The position numbers were made by a program, and so were the translations under genes. From assembly GCA_027627225.1 (NCBI GenBank), contig CM051032.1:68483320-68547319 (forward strand): a stretch of DNA of 64,000 bases, written 5' to 3'. The notes below the pieces were generated by a model. That model worked only from the letters and a program-made list of their open reading frames with translations, searched no databases and was not told the DNA's origin. Each line of letters begins with the position of its first letter. Position 1 is the stretch's first letter. Below, one piece after another: positions 1 through 13,817 of this stretch. This DNA comes from Congeria kusceri (lineage: Eukaryota; Mollusca; Bivalvia; Myida; Dreissenidae).

Positions 1-66
1 AATGGAAAAATTCGAATAAATAGCTCAGACACATTAACCTGACACTGACTTTTCTGCATGAATATA

Positions 67-327
67 TGTGGCGCGTCGTGAGAAAACCGGTCATAATGCA
101 TGTGCGTAAAGTGTCGTCCCGGATTAGCCTGTGCAGTCTGCACAGGCTAATCCAGGATGGCACTTTCTGCTTGTATGGTATTTTCTGTTTCAAGGAAGTC
201 TCTTCTAAACATAAATCCACTGTAGGCGGAAAGTGCCATCCTGGATTAGCCTGTGCGGACTGCACAGGCTAATCCGGGACGACACTTTATGCACATGCAT
301 TAAGTCCGGTTCTCCCACAACGCGGCT
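67..327. mobile_element. Hairpin MITE copy 1
   Basis: About 260-bp palindromic element: ends GCGCGTCGTGAGAAAACCGG and the reverse type CCGGTTCTCCCACAACGCGG. Each side has a hairpin core GCCTGTGCA-GTC-TGCACAGGC and an outer arm with TGCATGTGCGTAAAGTGTCG. The middle carries TAGGCGGAAAGTGCC. Family recalled as common in Dreissena. Confidence 0.9.
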
Positions 328-546
328 CATATTACGAATCCATAATGAATATATTATTTTCCGTACTGGAATCTAGTTAACTCTATATAAGAGTATCCCT
401 CTGAAAAATACTGTTATGATATCAATGAACGCATGAAACATGTGCAGGAAAAAAAATTGAGTAGAAATATAGGATCATTCAAGCGTGTTATTTATGCTAA
501 TAGTGTCCATTTAATGTGTCCAAGCTATATATTTTTAATAAGGCAT

Positions 547-890
547 AAAAAAAATACGTTTGTTTCAGGTTACATGACCAAAAAAAATAAGGTATGTTAC
601 TAAGGTAGGGATTTTTTATTATTTTATTTATTTATTTATTTTTTATTTAGTAAATGGTCCACTTGAAGATTCGAAAACTGAATTAATATTCAAGACATTT
701 AAGTAAAATCCTTAAACATTGTTTTAAAGTGGATTCAATCAAAACTGAACACTTATTAAACCAAAAAACATTAAATTATTAAAAAACATAAATATAACCA
801 AAAAAAAATCTGACAACGTCAATAAAATGTTCTAGGTTTGGGGCATTTTTTCAGGATAGGTCGGGTAACCAAAACAAACACATTTTTTTT
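547..890. mobile_element. MITE with GTTTGTTTCAGGTTAC ends, copy 1
   Basis: About 344 bp with inverted ends (ACGTTTGTTTCAGGTTAC left, GTAACCAAAACAAACACAT right) and an AT-rich inside. Related to the element at 5870. Confidence 0.7.
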
Positions 891-3800
891 TACACTTACT
901 AAGAACGATAACAATATGTATGGCTTTTATCCATTTCCATCCATGGCACTAACAGAGTGAATATTAGATTACATAAAACGTTTTTACAATTTATTTAATT
1001 TGATTTCGATGTTGTAAGAAACAAGCAACGAAATACTGTATTTATAATTATGAAATTTAAAATACATCATACTATTACATTCTGAAATGCCACAGAACAA
1101 GTTGTCACAAACATGTTAAGTTATTTTTCCATCATTTAATCTCATTTAATATGCGGAATCTATTAATGGCAATGATGAAGCAGTTTTGAACTATTCAGCA
1201 TGTTTCTTGTCTTTCTTTTGAATCACTGCTACAATGCAACATAAAACATACACAAACAGGATTGAATGTTAAGAGACGCAATAACCCTTTCCAAAATGTA
1301 CTGTAAAATTATTTTATTTCGCGGTGTCTAATTTTCGTGCATTAGTGAAAACGGCTAACTCGCGCAGTATTAAATTTGCACATATTTTATAATCAATTTT
1401 TTTTAAAAATAATTCCAAAAGAAATATATATGCAGGGTTTTTAATTCGCGCGATGTTCGGAACACAAAATACATGAAAATTAGACCACCGTGAAATAAAA
1501 TGATTTTACAGTATTTCAGCTAATTATTTACCACCTTTTCTATGAAAAGCTAATAAGACATCAACAAGACATTGAACATTAGAACATTTTATATTACACA
1601 CAGTTCTGCATGAATAACATAGACAAACTTGAATTACAGAAAGATTGTTTTCATGTTGATCTGACAACATATTAAACATTGTCGACACAGTTGTACACGT
1701 GTAACAAACAAACATTGTCGCCACACAGTTGTACACGTGTAACAAACACATTCAAGAATAGACCATGCTCAGGATTATGCACAAGTGTGTTAGTATACAC
1801 TGGGTTTCATTACTGAACATATATTACTATAGCCATATATAATTTTATATATATTGTTATGATAAATTAACTTTGTGATTATATCTAAAAGCTTCTTTTT
1901 TTCTATTCTCATGACCCGATGGTATTCAATCCAGGCAGGGTTTGCACCAAACTTTCTTCAACCATTATCAATATTTTTTTGATTTCTTTCTTCAAATTTG
2001 CATAAAGTATATTTTCATATGTTTATACAATATACCCTTTTTAATGAAATAACAAATAAATACTATGTTTTACTATTATAATAAACAGATTGATTACCTT
2101 ACCAAAGCTATCATACATATCCACATTTACAAAATGAAGCTGAAGAGCAATGAAATATATTCCATGTCTGTTATTGTTATTTAACTCCAGGACAAATGGC
2201 ATCATAATATCTATGGGACCCATGCAGGGTATCTAACGGACACATGCACCAAACAAAGTGTTGATTAACGAAGCCTACCACACAGTCATGTCTACTTCAT
2301 TCATTCATTCATACAACATTAATACAACACAGTATAACATACATCATCAATGTTTAATTGGAGGCAAACAATATTCTATGCACTCTTCATGTTTTCTATT
2401 GTTTAAGACATTGCCGAAATATGTCTTTTTTATTGGCTAAAAATCTATCTACATGTATTGAATGTTATCTTACCATAACTAATATTGAAAATCATTTGAT
2501 AAATTTTTGTCATTATTAACAAATGTGTCGATAAATATGGTGCGCTTAAACAGTAGATAGAAACTATATCAAATAGTATAATTCCATTTTAAATTATATA
2601 TATGGGCAAATACTTTAATATGGTATAAATAGAAGTCCCAAACACTGATGACTGTGTATTCTGTGTTGTAGTTACCGAGGGGGATAAACGGTCATCATCA
2701 TAATCTCTACCGTGGGAATATTCATAGTAATGCTATAAATATAACAGTCATCATCATAATTTCTAACATGGTAATATTCATAGTAATGCTATAAATATAA
2801 CAGTCATAAAACTTTCCTTTTATGCCTACTAACACTTCCCTAAAGTTTCATAATGATTGCACAATACCTTTTTTAGTTATTGTCTGCACAAGCCTTATTT
2901 AACTGTTTTTTTTTAAAGGGGCATAAGTCAAGAACGGTAACAGCAATTATGCCTAAAACCGAACTTAACCTTCCTTTGATGCCTACTAACACTTCCCTAA
3001 AGTTTCATAATGATTGCACAAAAACAAACTTTTCAAGTTATTGTCTGCACAAACTAAAGGGGACGCAGCTGCTGCCGACACTGTCGCCAAAGCAGCCCCT
3101 TTGTCGCCTTTTCAGGCAACACAACAATCATTTCTAACAGCATATAAACTTGAAGTGACATGGTTGCGTTTTCAGAAACACTTCAGGGTTGAATCTACCC
3201 CACTGCCTCAATTTAAAGCTGTATTTGTAGATTAAACTTTGCATTCAAATGATGAAATCAGACAAAATGAGGAAGAATCTCACCCCAAACGTTTATTCTG
3301 GTGGGACCAATTAACCAGTAGACAAACATAGATCCCTCCGCCTTTCTGTTTGTCCAAGGTTGTTTGTCCAAATAATTGAAAAAATATTGATTGGATGATG
3401 CAACCATGTGCTATTATTTGCCACTGAAATATCAACCCATAATTGGTCAAATCCATCCTTGATTCACAAGTATCTACAGGTCTATTACTTAAGCGATCAA
3501 AATTTGTATTACGAAAGTGGCTTCTGGCAATCAAAATTCTGCTCTGGCCTGTGGATTTTAAGAATATTGTTTAACAAGAAATATCTTTAAAAAATATATT
3601 TGGCGTATGTTGTAAATGTTTGTAAAGAATGTAAATTGAATATCCAACATGATTATTTAAAACTGATGCATATGTTGATTGGGTTTATAAACGAACAGTC
3701 CCATTTCTTCATACTTGATCGTTATTCTACATGCATTTAATATTATTTTTCATTATTATTAAAATAAAATATATAAGTAAATGTTCATCATCAAATAGCG

Positions 3801-5869
3801 AACTGATATTTTCATGTGGCTAGCTCCTAAAAAGTAGTATGAAATGTTTCTATATTTGAAATAAATAAAATGAATATCATTATTTCATGTCAATGCAATG
3901 AACTGCTGAACTGCCCCATGTTTTAAATCAGTTCTACTTGAATAACCCAAATAAGTCAGACTCATTTGCTCATCAACGTACGTATGTTTACATATACAAA
4001 GTAAAACAAAGCATTTTACAATTACAACAAAATAGCGTTTTTCAGGATAAAAATTATTTTCGTACAGAATGCATTTATTCATAGTCTATATAAAACAATG
4101 TCTATTTGTAGATTGAATAGCCTCTACACAAGAATTTAGTAGAAACATCAGTATTTCACAGGAAAAAACAATGCTGCAGAGCATCACAAAGCGCCGGGAA
4201 ACTATGAAAAGTCCCTATGTCTTAATTATGTAATATCCGTACAATCAACTGATCTTACAGTCTCATATTTTCCATCCGTGATTTTTTAAATCTAAATAAT
4301 GTATACGGTATTTGTCAGGCAAATCAAAACTTAATAGAAGTTACATTGTTTAAAATAAAATATGACAATGAATATGAGCGTTTATCACATTTATTATGGA
4401 TTAAACATTTATACTTTGTGTGCCAAATAAAAACACACGTCAGGGAACATTCATCGCATAATATGATGATTTGACTTCATTTTGTTATACCAAAAACGTA
4501 AAGTTATATTTAATAGTGGCAAATTAGATTTGCGAAAATACGTCTCGAGCGTTTTTGTGTATAACTATTATAGTTTTAATGCATTCATAAAACGCACGTA
4601 ACATAAAAATACCAAATTTAAATGAAATTCAGTTACTTAAGTCCAAAGCTTCCGCCAGTGTCTATTTATAGGAAGATGCAAAATCTATTTATACATTGAA
4701 TAGCCTGTACAGGACATGATAAGAGAAAATGCAATTCTAAACAATTCTGAATAAATAGATCTACCAACCATTATTCAAATTAACATGCATGATAAGTTTA
4801 TAAATATAAGTAATTCTCCATTCATTATTAATCTTATCGTCTGTTGTTCTCTGGATGCTTGTTAGAATGAATCGGTGTTTCTGACGTGTATAAATATATA
4901 TTTGAGATTTGTGTTAGTGTAGGCAAAGCATTATGGTAATTTCTTTAACTGCAGAACAGCTCTTTTGATTCACATGCATTTTAATCTGACAGTTAAGTAC
5001 TGGTATAAAAATTATAGATGGGATTGTAAACTCTTTTCCTGGTAAATAGCAGGTAATAAGTTTAAAATTTAACTGCCTTGAAATTATAGTAATAGCATGC
5101 ATAGAACAAATCAGAGCTTTATCAGAAGGGGATTGCATGCAGCACTTACTTGTCTCTATAAAAGTAACATAAATCAACTACATAAATATACAGTTAAATA
5201 ACAAAATACAAAATGCAGGGTAAATTTATTAATTTAATATGCTTGCATTTGCTTTGTGCAATATCAATTATAATAATATTTATACCAGTTAAAGTGGGAC
5301 TGTCTGATTTATTTATTTCATGTCTCGTTCGTAACCCACTAACAAAAAAACACATTTTATATAACACAAATAAACATCAGCATCGGCAAAACTATTTCTC
5401 TTATTGAAAAATGCAAATATATATTTTCTGTCGATACAGATCCGTTTATCCTACAGCAACAGCTACATTCGGTTTTGAATAAGAAAATAAGAACTGTGCA
5501 TGAGTCATCAATCAAACTGATTTGTCTAGACACTGGATATATAATAGTTCGCTGCCAGGCAAATAATTATTTTATATTTAAATTTCCCTCTTAATACGCA
5601 TTTCTGAACATAGGTTATTCTCAGCATTTTATTGTAATATTATTTTTAAAATATACAGATGTTTTTGCATTACAATTTTAACATTTTTAATATTTGTAAT
5701 AATATTTGATTGTAATATTATTTTTAAAATATACGGATGTTTTTACATTATAATTTTAATAACAAAATTGTACAGTCCCTCTTTAAGTGCTTACAATGTA
5801 ACATTAATGCTTTTTAAATTGTAAAGGTGACACAGCCAACATTAGGCTTGATCTCTACATAAAGTGTTA
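891..5869. other. AT-rich region, no gene recognised
   Basis: Short frames here lack coding character or splice support. Small local duplications occur at 1690-1745 (TTGTACACGTGTAACAAACA twice) and 2690-3010 (two related 80-bp phrases). It is expected to hold the 3' part of the CCDC178-like gene or its introns, but no exon was found. Confidence 0.6.
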
Positions 5870-6211
5870 AAAAAATATATGTTTGTTTCAGGTTACATGC
5901 CCCAAAAAATTAGGGTAGGTAGGTCAGGATTTTTTATTTTTTTATTTTTTTATTTGGTAAATGGTCAACTTAAAGATTCTAAAACTGAATATATATGCAA
6001 AATATATCAGTAATATCCTAAAACTTTGTTTATAAGTGAATGCTATCAAAACTTTACACTTATTTATATAAAAAAAAACCATTTAATTATTAAAAAAGCT
6101 AAATAAAACAAAAAAATATCTGACAATATAGCTGACAAACTCAATAAAATATTCTAGGGTTGGGACATTTTTTAGGGTAGGTCGGGTAACCTGAAACAAA
6201 CATATTTTTTT
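5870..6211. mobile_element. MITE with GTTTGTTTCAGGTTAC ends, copy 2
   Basis: About 342 bp. Inverted ends of 26 bp match at 24 positions by eye (TATGTTTGTTTCAGGTTAC left, GTAACCTGAAACAAACATA right). Inner sequence GGTAGGTCAGGATTTTTTAT resembles copy 1 at 605-625. A distant relative may lie at 42970-43210. Confidence 0.8.
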
Positions 6212-7503
6212 GTTTACGCCTAAACAAAAACTTTCATCTATTCACAGTTACAATTAATATATGAAACTATTTTTAAATATGATTACATATTTATAATTAT
6301 TTTCAAAAACTTAAGTACAGGCCAGTTATTTCAGATACCTAATTTCTTTTACTTTAGTATGTAATAAGAAAAAAGCAACATGCAATTTATCTAGGCTGCT
6401 TTATTGATATAGCCTAGAAAGCATGCTTTATTCATAAACACATAAAAAATCACACAAGCCAAAATATTTTCAGTGAAAATGACTTCCAATGATTGTCTAT
6501 TTACATGTAACAGCGACCTAACATGTTTCCTCACTAAAGTTATATAAGAAAAGCATGCATTCTATCAAAACAAATATAAGTAGGCAAATAAACAAATTAA
6601 AACAAGCTTTTAAATGATTCAAGCATGGCAATATATACTAGTAAGCTTCAAAATATTTGGAAATAATATTGTATATGCCACACAATAAAGCTTCAAGGCA
6701 ACTTGCACAATTTTACACCATCAAACAGAAAAATTCAAATAAAAGTTGACACAATATAACCTGATGCCCATTTTAATTTACACAGGACTACTAGTGTGTG
6801 TGTGTGTTTTAAAAACACATCAAGTATTGCTTTCAGTTAACATGGCATTAACAAATTGTGCTTTAAAGCCGCAGTCCATAAAATATAATTCAATACATCT
6901 TAAACTGACGTTCGTTCTAATGAACATAAATTATGTTTATTTGACTGAAATCTGTTTCTTATTTATGAAAGGCATTTTATAATGTCTATGTTCAAAAACC
7001 CTTGGTACGACAGGAATATACACTAACGTACATGCAGATTTACTCTAAGACGCATCACCGGCTATCCCATACAGATAACTATACGATAAAAATTTACAAA
7101 AACGTTATTATTATATCGATTTCAGTGCGTTTATTTTGTATTTAGATTGGCGAGATGGCCATTAGAAACAATCTCTGCAAAGTTTTATTTTTCTTAACAT
7201 ATTTCTGGACTGCTGCTTTAACTGTTATAATGACCAAAACATGATTATTTTGCAATGATTATTTTGCAATGATTATTTTGCAATGCTAAAATGTTTTTGT
7301 TTTCACACAAATTACTGTTACAAGATTTTTAGGGTATGCACGCTTTTCTGGACCATAGAATATACAACTACATGCATAGGGTTGAAAAATATTTTTAAAG
7401 AAAAAAAAAATGGCATCAGATCAAAATTTCAATGACATGATTCTTACCTTAATACTTGCATGCAAAAATACCATAACAAGATCATAATTCTGTTTCTTCT
7501 TAC
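6212..7503. other. AT-rich intronic sequence
   Basis: Nothing gene-like seen. AATGATTATTTTGC is repeated three times at 7240-7280. Confidence 0.6.
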
Positions 7504-7635
7504 CTTGTTCTTCTTCTGTCTGATATCCACGCGTGATTTTTGAAGATCTTGGGAGTCTGTAGAAATTCTTGCTGTTAGAACAGACTTTGTGTGCACCTCG
7601 TCTTTCACTTGACGCTTCAGGCTATCTGCCGTCAT
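7504..7635 (-). CDS. CCDC178: CCDC178-like exon 13, last exon seen
   Basis: Exactly 44 codons in phase 0 (MTADSLKRQVKDEVHTKS and following, ending QKKNK). Acceptor TTTTTTGAAG after a T-run, donor AAG|GTAAGA. A second GTAAGAA lies 57 bp on (7446) and is a possible alternative donor. No later exon was recognised down to position 1. Confidence 0.8.
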
Positions 7636-10600
7636 CTTCAAAAAAAAATATTAGAAATAAAGGGGTGTAAATATTAAAATTAATACTTGTAATAATGCTT
7701 TCATTATGGTTATAATAGTAATTATAGTTCAATTGCAACAGTGTTAGATATTTAATAGCATATTGTGAAAAAACCGTTCTAGCCAAACAGAATTTTCTTC
7801 AGCATAATGTTCAGATTCGTAGCATTTAGCTCATTTGCTTAGATTGTGTCGATTTTATTGATTGTGAAAATTATATTCCTGATAATTGTTTAAGCAGGGC
7901 CTCAATGGACAAAAAATGCAATTCGTTTGGGTGTAAATTGATTGACCTATGTAAATCCTCGGGAATGCGAATTGTTAACGGCCGATTATTTGATGATTTT
8001 AACAAAGGTGCATTCACATTTGTATCTCGAAACGGTACTTCCTCTATTGACTATGTATTAACACGTGAATCTCACTTTAATCAGTGGAGTGATCACGCAC
8101 CATTGTATTTTTCTGTGATTTGTAATAATAATATATTGCATAAACAGGATTATGTTGAAAATCAGTACAGATGAAATGCAAATTTGAAAGATGATTTTAA
8201 AAATGGGTTGTTGTCATGTTGCGATCAATTTGATCAGTTGACATCTAGTATTGATCCAACATGTATAAATGATGTTGTAAACAAATTTTCAGCGCTCGTG
8301 AAAAGCGTTGCTGATCCATTATTTCAAAAATCCATTCACCATAATAATAAAAGTTATTTTGCTCCTTCTTCAGTTCTTAAACATGCTGAATGGTTTGATA
8401 GCGAATGTATGCAAGCCAGAAGAATGTACGAAGAATCCTTGCGTATTTTTAATAAGCGTATGACGTCTACTTCTCGCGAATATTTTTGTGATTGTAAAAG
8501 TCGCTATAAAAAATTATTATCAAAGAAAAAGAAAAATTTTGAGTCTAAAAAATTGCGAGATATGGAAGGTTTGAAAAGGAGTAAACCCAGGGATTTCTGG
8601 AAGTACTTTAGTAAAAAGAAAAACACTGAAAATGAGAACTGAATTTCTCTTGACGAGTTTTACCACTTCTTTTCAAACTTGGAGCAAGATATTTTATATC
8701 ATCTAACAATAGTGTGGAAGATTTTTGTAATAACCACAATTTTGATGGAGATGACTATTACAATGACGAATTAGATTTTCCTATTTCTATTGATGAATTT
8801 GAAAACGCTATAAAAAATTGAAACATAATAAAGCACATGGTACTGACTGTTTATTAAACGAATATTTTATTGAATATAGTGATTATACGTAATAAAGCAC
8901 ATGGTATTGACTGTTTATTAAACGAATATTTTATTGAATGTAGTGATATACGTAATAAAGCACATGGTATTGACTGTTTATTAAATGAATATTTTATTGA
9001 ATGTAGTGATATACGTAGTAAAGCACATGGTATTGACTGTTCATTAAACGAATATTTTATTGAATGTAGTGATATTCTGTCTCCGTATATTTGTAATATT
9101 TTATTGAATGTAGTGATATTCTGTCTCCGTATATTTGTAATATTTTATTGAATGTAGTGATATTCTGTCTCCGTATATTTGTAATATTTTATTGAATGTA
9201 GTGATATTCTGTCTCCGTATATCTGTAACATTTTCAACGCTATTTTAGCTTCGGGTGTTTTTTCAGACACATCGGCTGAGGGGATTATAATACCATTGTT
9301 TAAAAAAGGTGATCGCAGCTCTGTCGCTAAATACAGAGGTATAACACTATTAAGTTGTTTTTCTAAATTATTTACCACTGTGTTAAACGATAGAATTGTG
9401 TCTTTCTGTGAAGAATACAACCTTATTATTGATGCACAATTCGGCTTCCGCAAAGGCGTGTCCACTACGGATGCTATATTTTCATTATTATCTGTTGTTC
9501 AACATTATTTGAATACTAATAAAAGGTTGTATGTGGCATTTATAGATCTCAAGAAATGCTTTGACAGTATTTATAGAAATGCACTTTGGTTTAAAATGTT
9601 TAATGCTGATTTACGTGGTAGAGTATTACGAATTGTAAAGAATATGTATATGCATGTGAAATCCTGCGTCAAACATTGTACTAGTTTTTCTGAATTTTTC
9701 GAATATTCTGTGGGTTTAAGGCAAGGCAAAGTTATCTACCCCTTGCTAGTCTCCCTTTTTTAAGAAGATTTAGAAATGTTTTTACAAAGTAATGTAAGTG
9801 CTGGAATTGAATTGTATGATATTGTTTTACTAGTATTATTGTTCGCAGACGATATGGTAATTTTGGGTAAGTCCCCCGAAGAATTACAGACTCACATGGA
9901 TAAATTAGCGGATTATTGTAATATCTGGAGTTTAGAAGTTAATAGTTCCAAAACTAAAATTAAGGTGTTCAGAAAACGTGGTGCTTTAAAAGATGATGAA
10001 CAGTGGTTCTATAAAAATGAACCGATACAAATAGTAGATAACTTTAATTATCTTGGTTGTGTTTTTAAATATAATGGCAATTTCTCTGCAAATAATGAGT
10101 TCATCATTGGTAAATCTCTGAAAGCTCTTAATACTTTATTATTCAATTTTAAAAAGGTCCCACTTACTCCAAAAAGTTACTGTGAGTTATTTGATGCTTT
10201 GGTAGGATCAACACTTAATTATGCACCAGAAGTTTGGGGTTTTACGAAGTCTAAAGATATTGAACGGGTACATTTAAAATTTTGCAAATCTATCTTGAAT
10301 GTAACAAAGTCTACATCATCCATTGGTGTATATGGCGAACTTGGACGTTATCCCTTATATATATCAAGATATACACGCATCATTTCTTACTGGTGTAAGG
10401 TATTGCAAAGTGATAATGTTATTATTTCATCATTGTATCGTAGAGCCTTAGACGATTGTAGATTAGGCCACTCGAACTGGGTGTCCTCTGTGAAGAAACT
10501 TTTAGATGATTTTGGTTTTTCTGATGTATTTTTGTATCCCGAAAGTATCCATGGTTCCTTTCCAGTAATTTTCAAACAACGTGTAATTGACAACTTTATC

Positions 10601-13600
10601 CAAGAATGGCATGGTTCATTACAACATAGTTCAGTTCTGTTGGATTACGTTTATTACAAAAATAATTTTGCGTATGACTGTTATCTTGATATATTGCCTG
10701 CTAGTCTCAGGAAATTTTTCACACGTTTTAGAATTTGTGCACATTCGTTAAGAATTCATACAGGCCGCTATGGCTCAAATAATATACCAAGAAATGAAAG
10801 GCACTGTCTGTACTGTGGAAGGCGTGATTTAGAAGATGTGTACCATTTTATATGCATTTGTCCATGTTACTCAACAGTAAGGCGACGATTTCTTGATAAA
10901 CGATTTTACGATAGACCATCAGTGTATAAGTTCAACTCATTAATGGGATCAGTTAACTCTGATGTTGTTAAAAGTGTTGCCAAATATATTAAATATGCCT
11001 TAGAAATTAGACAATCTATTCATGTATAATATACATGTACATCACTCTCCATACGTTTGCAACTTATGCTTATGATGTACTGCAATTAATTTGTTTCGTT
11101 TTGAATTTGCATATATTTCACATTTTTTAGAACAAGTTCCGAATTCATTGACCGCGTATAGAATGTATATATGTTCGTTTTTTCTAGATCATGTACTTCG
11201 TACTAATCTCGAATAAAACTCTTGTCTTGTCTTGCCTTGTCTTGTCTTAGAGGGCCGGCACGCATTTTTTTCAAACATTAATTATATGCAATGTAACTTA
11301 AATTGGGTGGCAGAAAAATTGTTTCATGTTAAAAACCCTCTTACGAATGTAAAATTGGTTCAGAATATGCAGTAGCATGCTTTTAAGAAAACATCTTGTC
11401 AAAACGTTAGTTGTAAAATGATGTAAAAATATATTTCTAACTCAAAAATTACTAGTAAAATTTATTTTTAAAATATGCAGCTAACCAAATCGTGATTCTT
11501 CAGTCAGTCAAACAACACTGAAAACTAAATTTACGGCAAGTTTTTTACTGCTTTGGGAATGAGTCCGGTATCCATCAAATTTGGAATTTGCGTTGTGAAA
11601 ACTTGCTAATTGGGAATCATTTAAGAAAGTAACTTCATTAAAAATTACTAAAACTTGTGTTATATAAGTTGAACTTGGTATTTTATTGGTGTTAATAAAT
11701 AACCATACAAGTAATTATGATTTTCATATTCACTTCACATTTTGGATGTGTTTAGCATTTTGCCACTTCATATTTTAGAATTTTTTCATTCCAATTGGAA
11801 CAAATGAGGCGCGTCGTGGGAAAACCGGTCTTAATGCATCTGCGTAAAGTGTCGTCCCGGATTAGCCTGTGCAGTCCGCACAGGCTAATCCAGGACGGCA
11901 CTTTCCGCCTACAGTGGATTTATGTTTATAAGAGACCTCATTGAAACAGAAAATACCATAAAAGCGGAAAGTGTCGTCCTGGATTAGCCTGTGCGACTGC
12001 ATGCATTAAGACCAGTTTTCTCACGACGCGTCACAAATAAACCATATTTGGCATTGTGAATGGGTCCCTTTACCAGACCCTGTGAAATAAGGAAGACAAA
12101 TCATGATAAAAGGTTCATACCTTCACACTGTCCTCCGTCTTGCGGGTTTTCTCCTGCTCGCTAATCAGCTGGTCTCGGATCGTGGCGTTAATGGCAGCCA
12201 TCCGGTTGAACTCCTCGAGGGTCACCCAGAGTTGCTGGTTGATCTTCTCCATCTCCTTGTAGATACGCTTGATGTTCTTCTCATCCATGTCCTTCTGTCT
12301 CTGACTGGAAATGGATTTTGCTTGTTTGTTTGGATGTTTCGACGTATTTAACAGTATTTCAGTTATATAACAGCCGTCATTTAACCTACACACTTTTCCT
12401 GGGCAAGCTTAGCCTATCTAAGTGGTTTACCAGTACCAAGTGCACATACTTATGCCAGTAACTGACAACTGCCATACTTGAATCAGATGGATCAGAGGTA
12501 GGGGGAGAATGGCCGGAGAAATAATTTCATGACCAATCCCCACACAAGTTATGTGGCCCGGCTGGGGCTCGAACTCACGAACCCCGGATTGAGAGTCCAG
12601 CGCTCTACCAACTGAGCTAGCTGGGCACGGGCTGACTGGAAATGGAACAACCATACTGAATTCAATGTTTTCGGACACTCTATGTTTTCGGACACCCTCA
12701 AAATCGGGCAAAATAATACTTCTTTGTGTTTCTATGTTTTCCGACAGTTAAGAAACAGAATTTATTGGTGATCTATTTTTTTGGACAGATAACAATTGGC
12801 AAGTTACACCTATTGTTATTAAACTGAACAGGAAGCGAAGTTGTTTTCATAATGTTCTTCCTTATTGATAGTCAATTTGCATGCCTCATTGGCAAGTCTT
12901 TAATTGTATAATGGCTTCTATACACTGTCTCGTGTCAAAAATGTTACGCCTCCAGCGATAAACATCAAGCATAATCGCAGATACTTATGCTAACAAAAGC
13001 ATCCCTTATTTGCAATTTAACGACCTTAACATATTTCAGATTCTATTTTTTCGAACAGATTTCAGACAAATATTTTGTGGAGATTCTAAATATTCAGACA
13101 CTGAAAAAAAACAAATATTTTATATTATAATTATCATCATAATCAATATAGAAGGCGTGTCTTGTGAAAACCGGGCTTAATGTATGTGCGTAAAGTGTCG
13201 TCCTGGATCAGTCCGCACAGGCTAATCCAGGCTAATCCAGGATCGCAGTTTCCGCCTACAGTGGATTTATGTTTATAAGATACTTCCTTAAACAGAAAAT
13301 ACCATAAAAGTGGAAAGTACCATCCTGGATTAGCCTGTGTGGACTGCACAGACTGATCCAGGACGACACTTTACGCACATGCATTAAGCCCGGTTTTCAC
13401 AGTAAATTTCGAATAACTTTTTGAAATCATTCTTCCTTTGCATTCACAGGTATAGGTTTCTAGATCACACATATTTAATACTCACGCAATGTCATAAAGG
13501 AAGATTCACTGAAAAGTTGAAACACATCGGATCCACAAAAATTGTTTGAAATAAAAATACTAGGAGATTTTCACATTTCATACCATTCTTTTTTCTTGTC

Positions 13601-13780
13601 CATTAGGTCTTGAACCTCCATCTCCACCTCCTTATTTCTCAGCTCCACTTTTCTCAGTTCGCTGTCACGCTTCTTGATGGACATTTCCAGGTCGTCGATC
13701 GTGTTATTGTATTGTGTTTTCTGATAGAACACAAGTTGCTTTATAATGCAATGCGCATTATTAAAAACAGTTGGTTTGTT

Positions 13781-13817
<37 letters not shown>

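Larger units (their letters stand above)
7890..11250 (+). mobile_element. Decayed non-LTR retrotransposon (LINE)
   Basis: A 5'-truncated LINE lies antisense in the intron between CCDC178-like exons 12 and 13. It shows the C-terminal part of an AP-type endonuclease, a linker region, reverse transcriptase, a C-terminal Cys/His finger, and a simple-repeat tail of CTTGT units at about 11219-11248. Stops and frameshifts break it into at least four reading frames, and internal tandem duplications at 8827-9236 disrupt it further. The clade was not determined; the architecture is that of a CR1/Jockey/I-type element. Confidence 0.88.

Noticed and set aside
2880..5407. Short frames in the left AT-rich region as missing CCDC178-like exons
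   Set aside because: None has coiled-coil composition or AG/GT borders in phase with exon 13.
7905..11029. Retroviral or other viral polymerase
   Set aside because: The endonuclease fragment is of the AP type, there are no LTRs, protease or integrase, and the tail is a simple repeat; this is a LINE.
12557..12630. Functional tRNA-Glu gene
   Set aside because: The tRNA-like head is joined to a SINE body and flanked by target duplications; the acceptor stem is not preserved.
12427..12711. 94-codon minus-strand frame
   Set aside because: It lies in the tRNA-derived SINE and has no family features.
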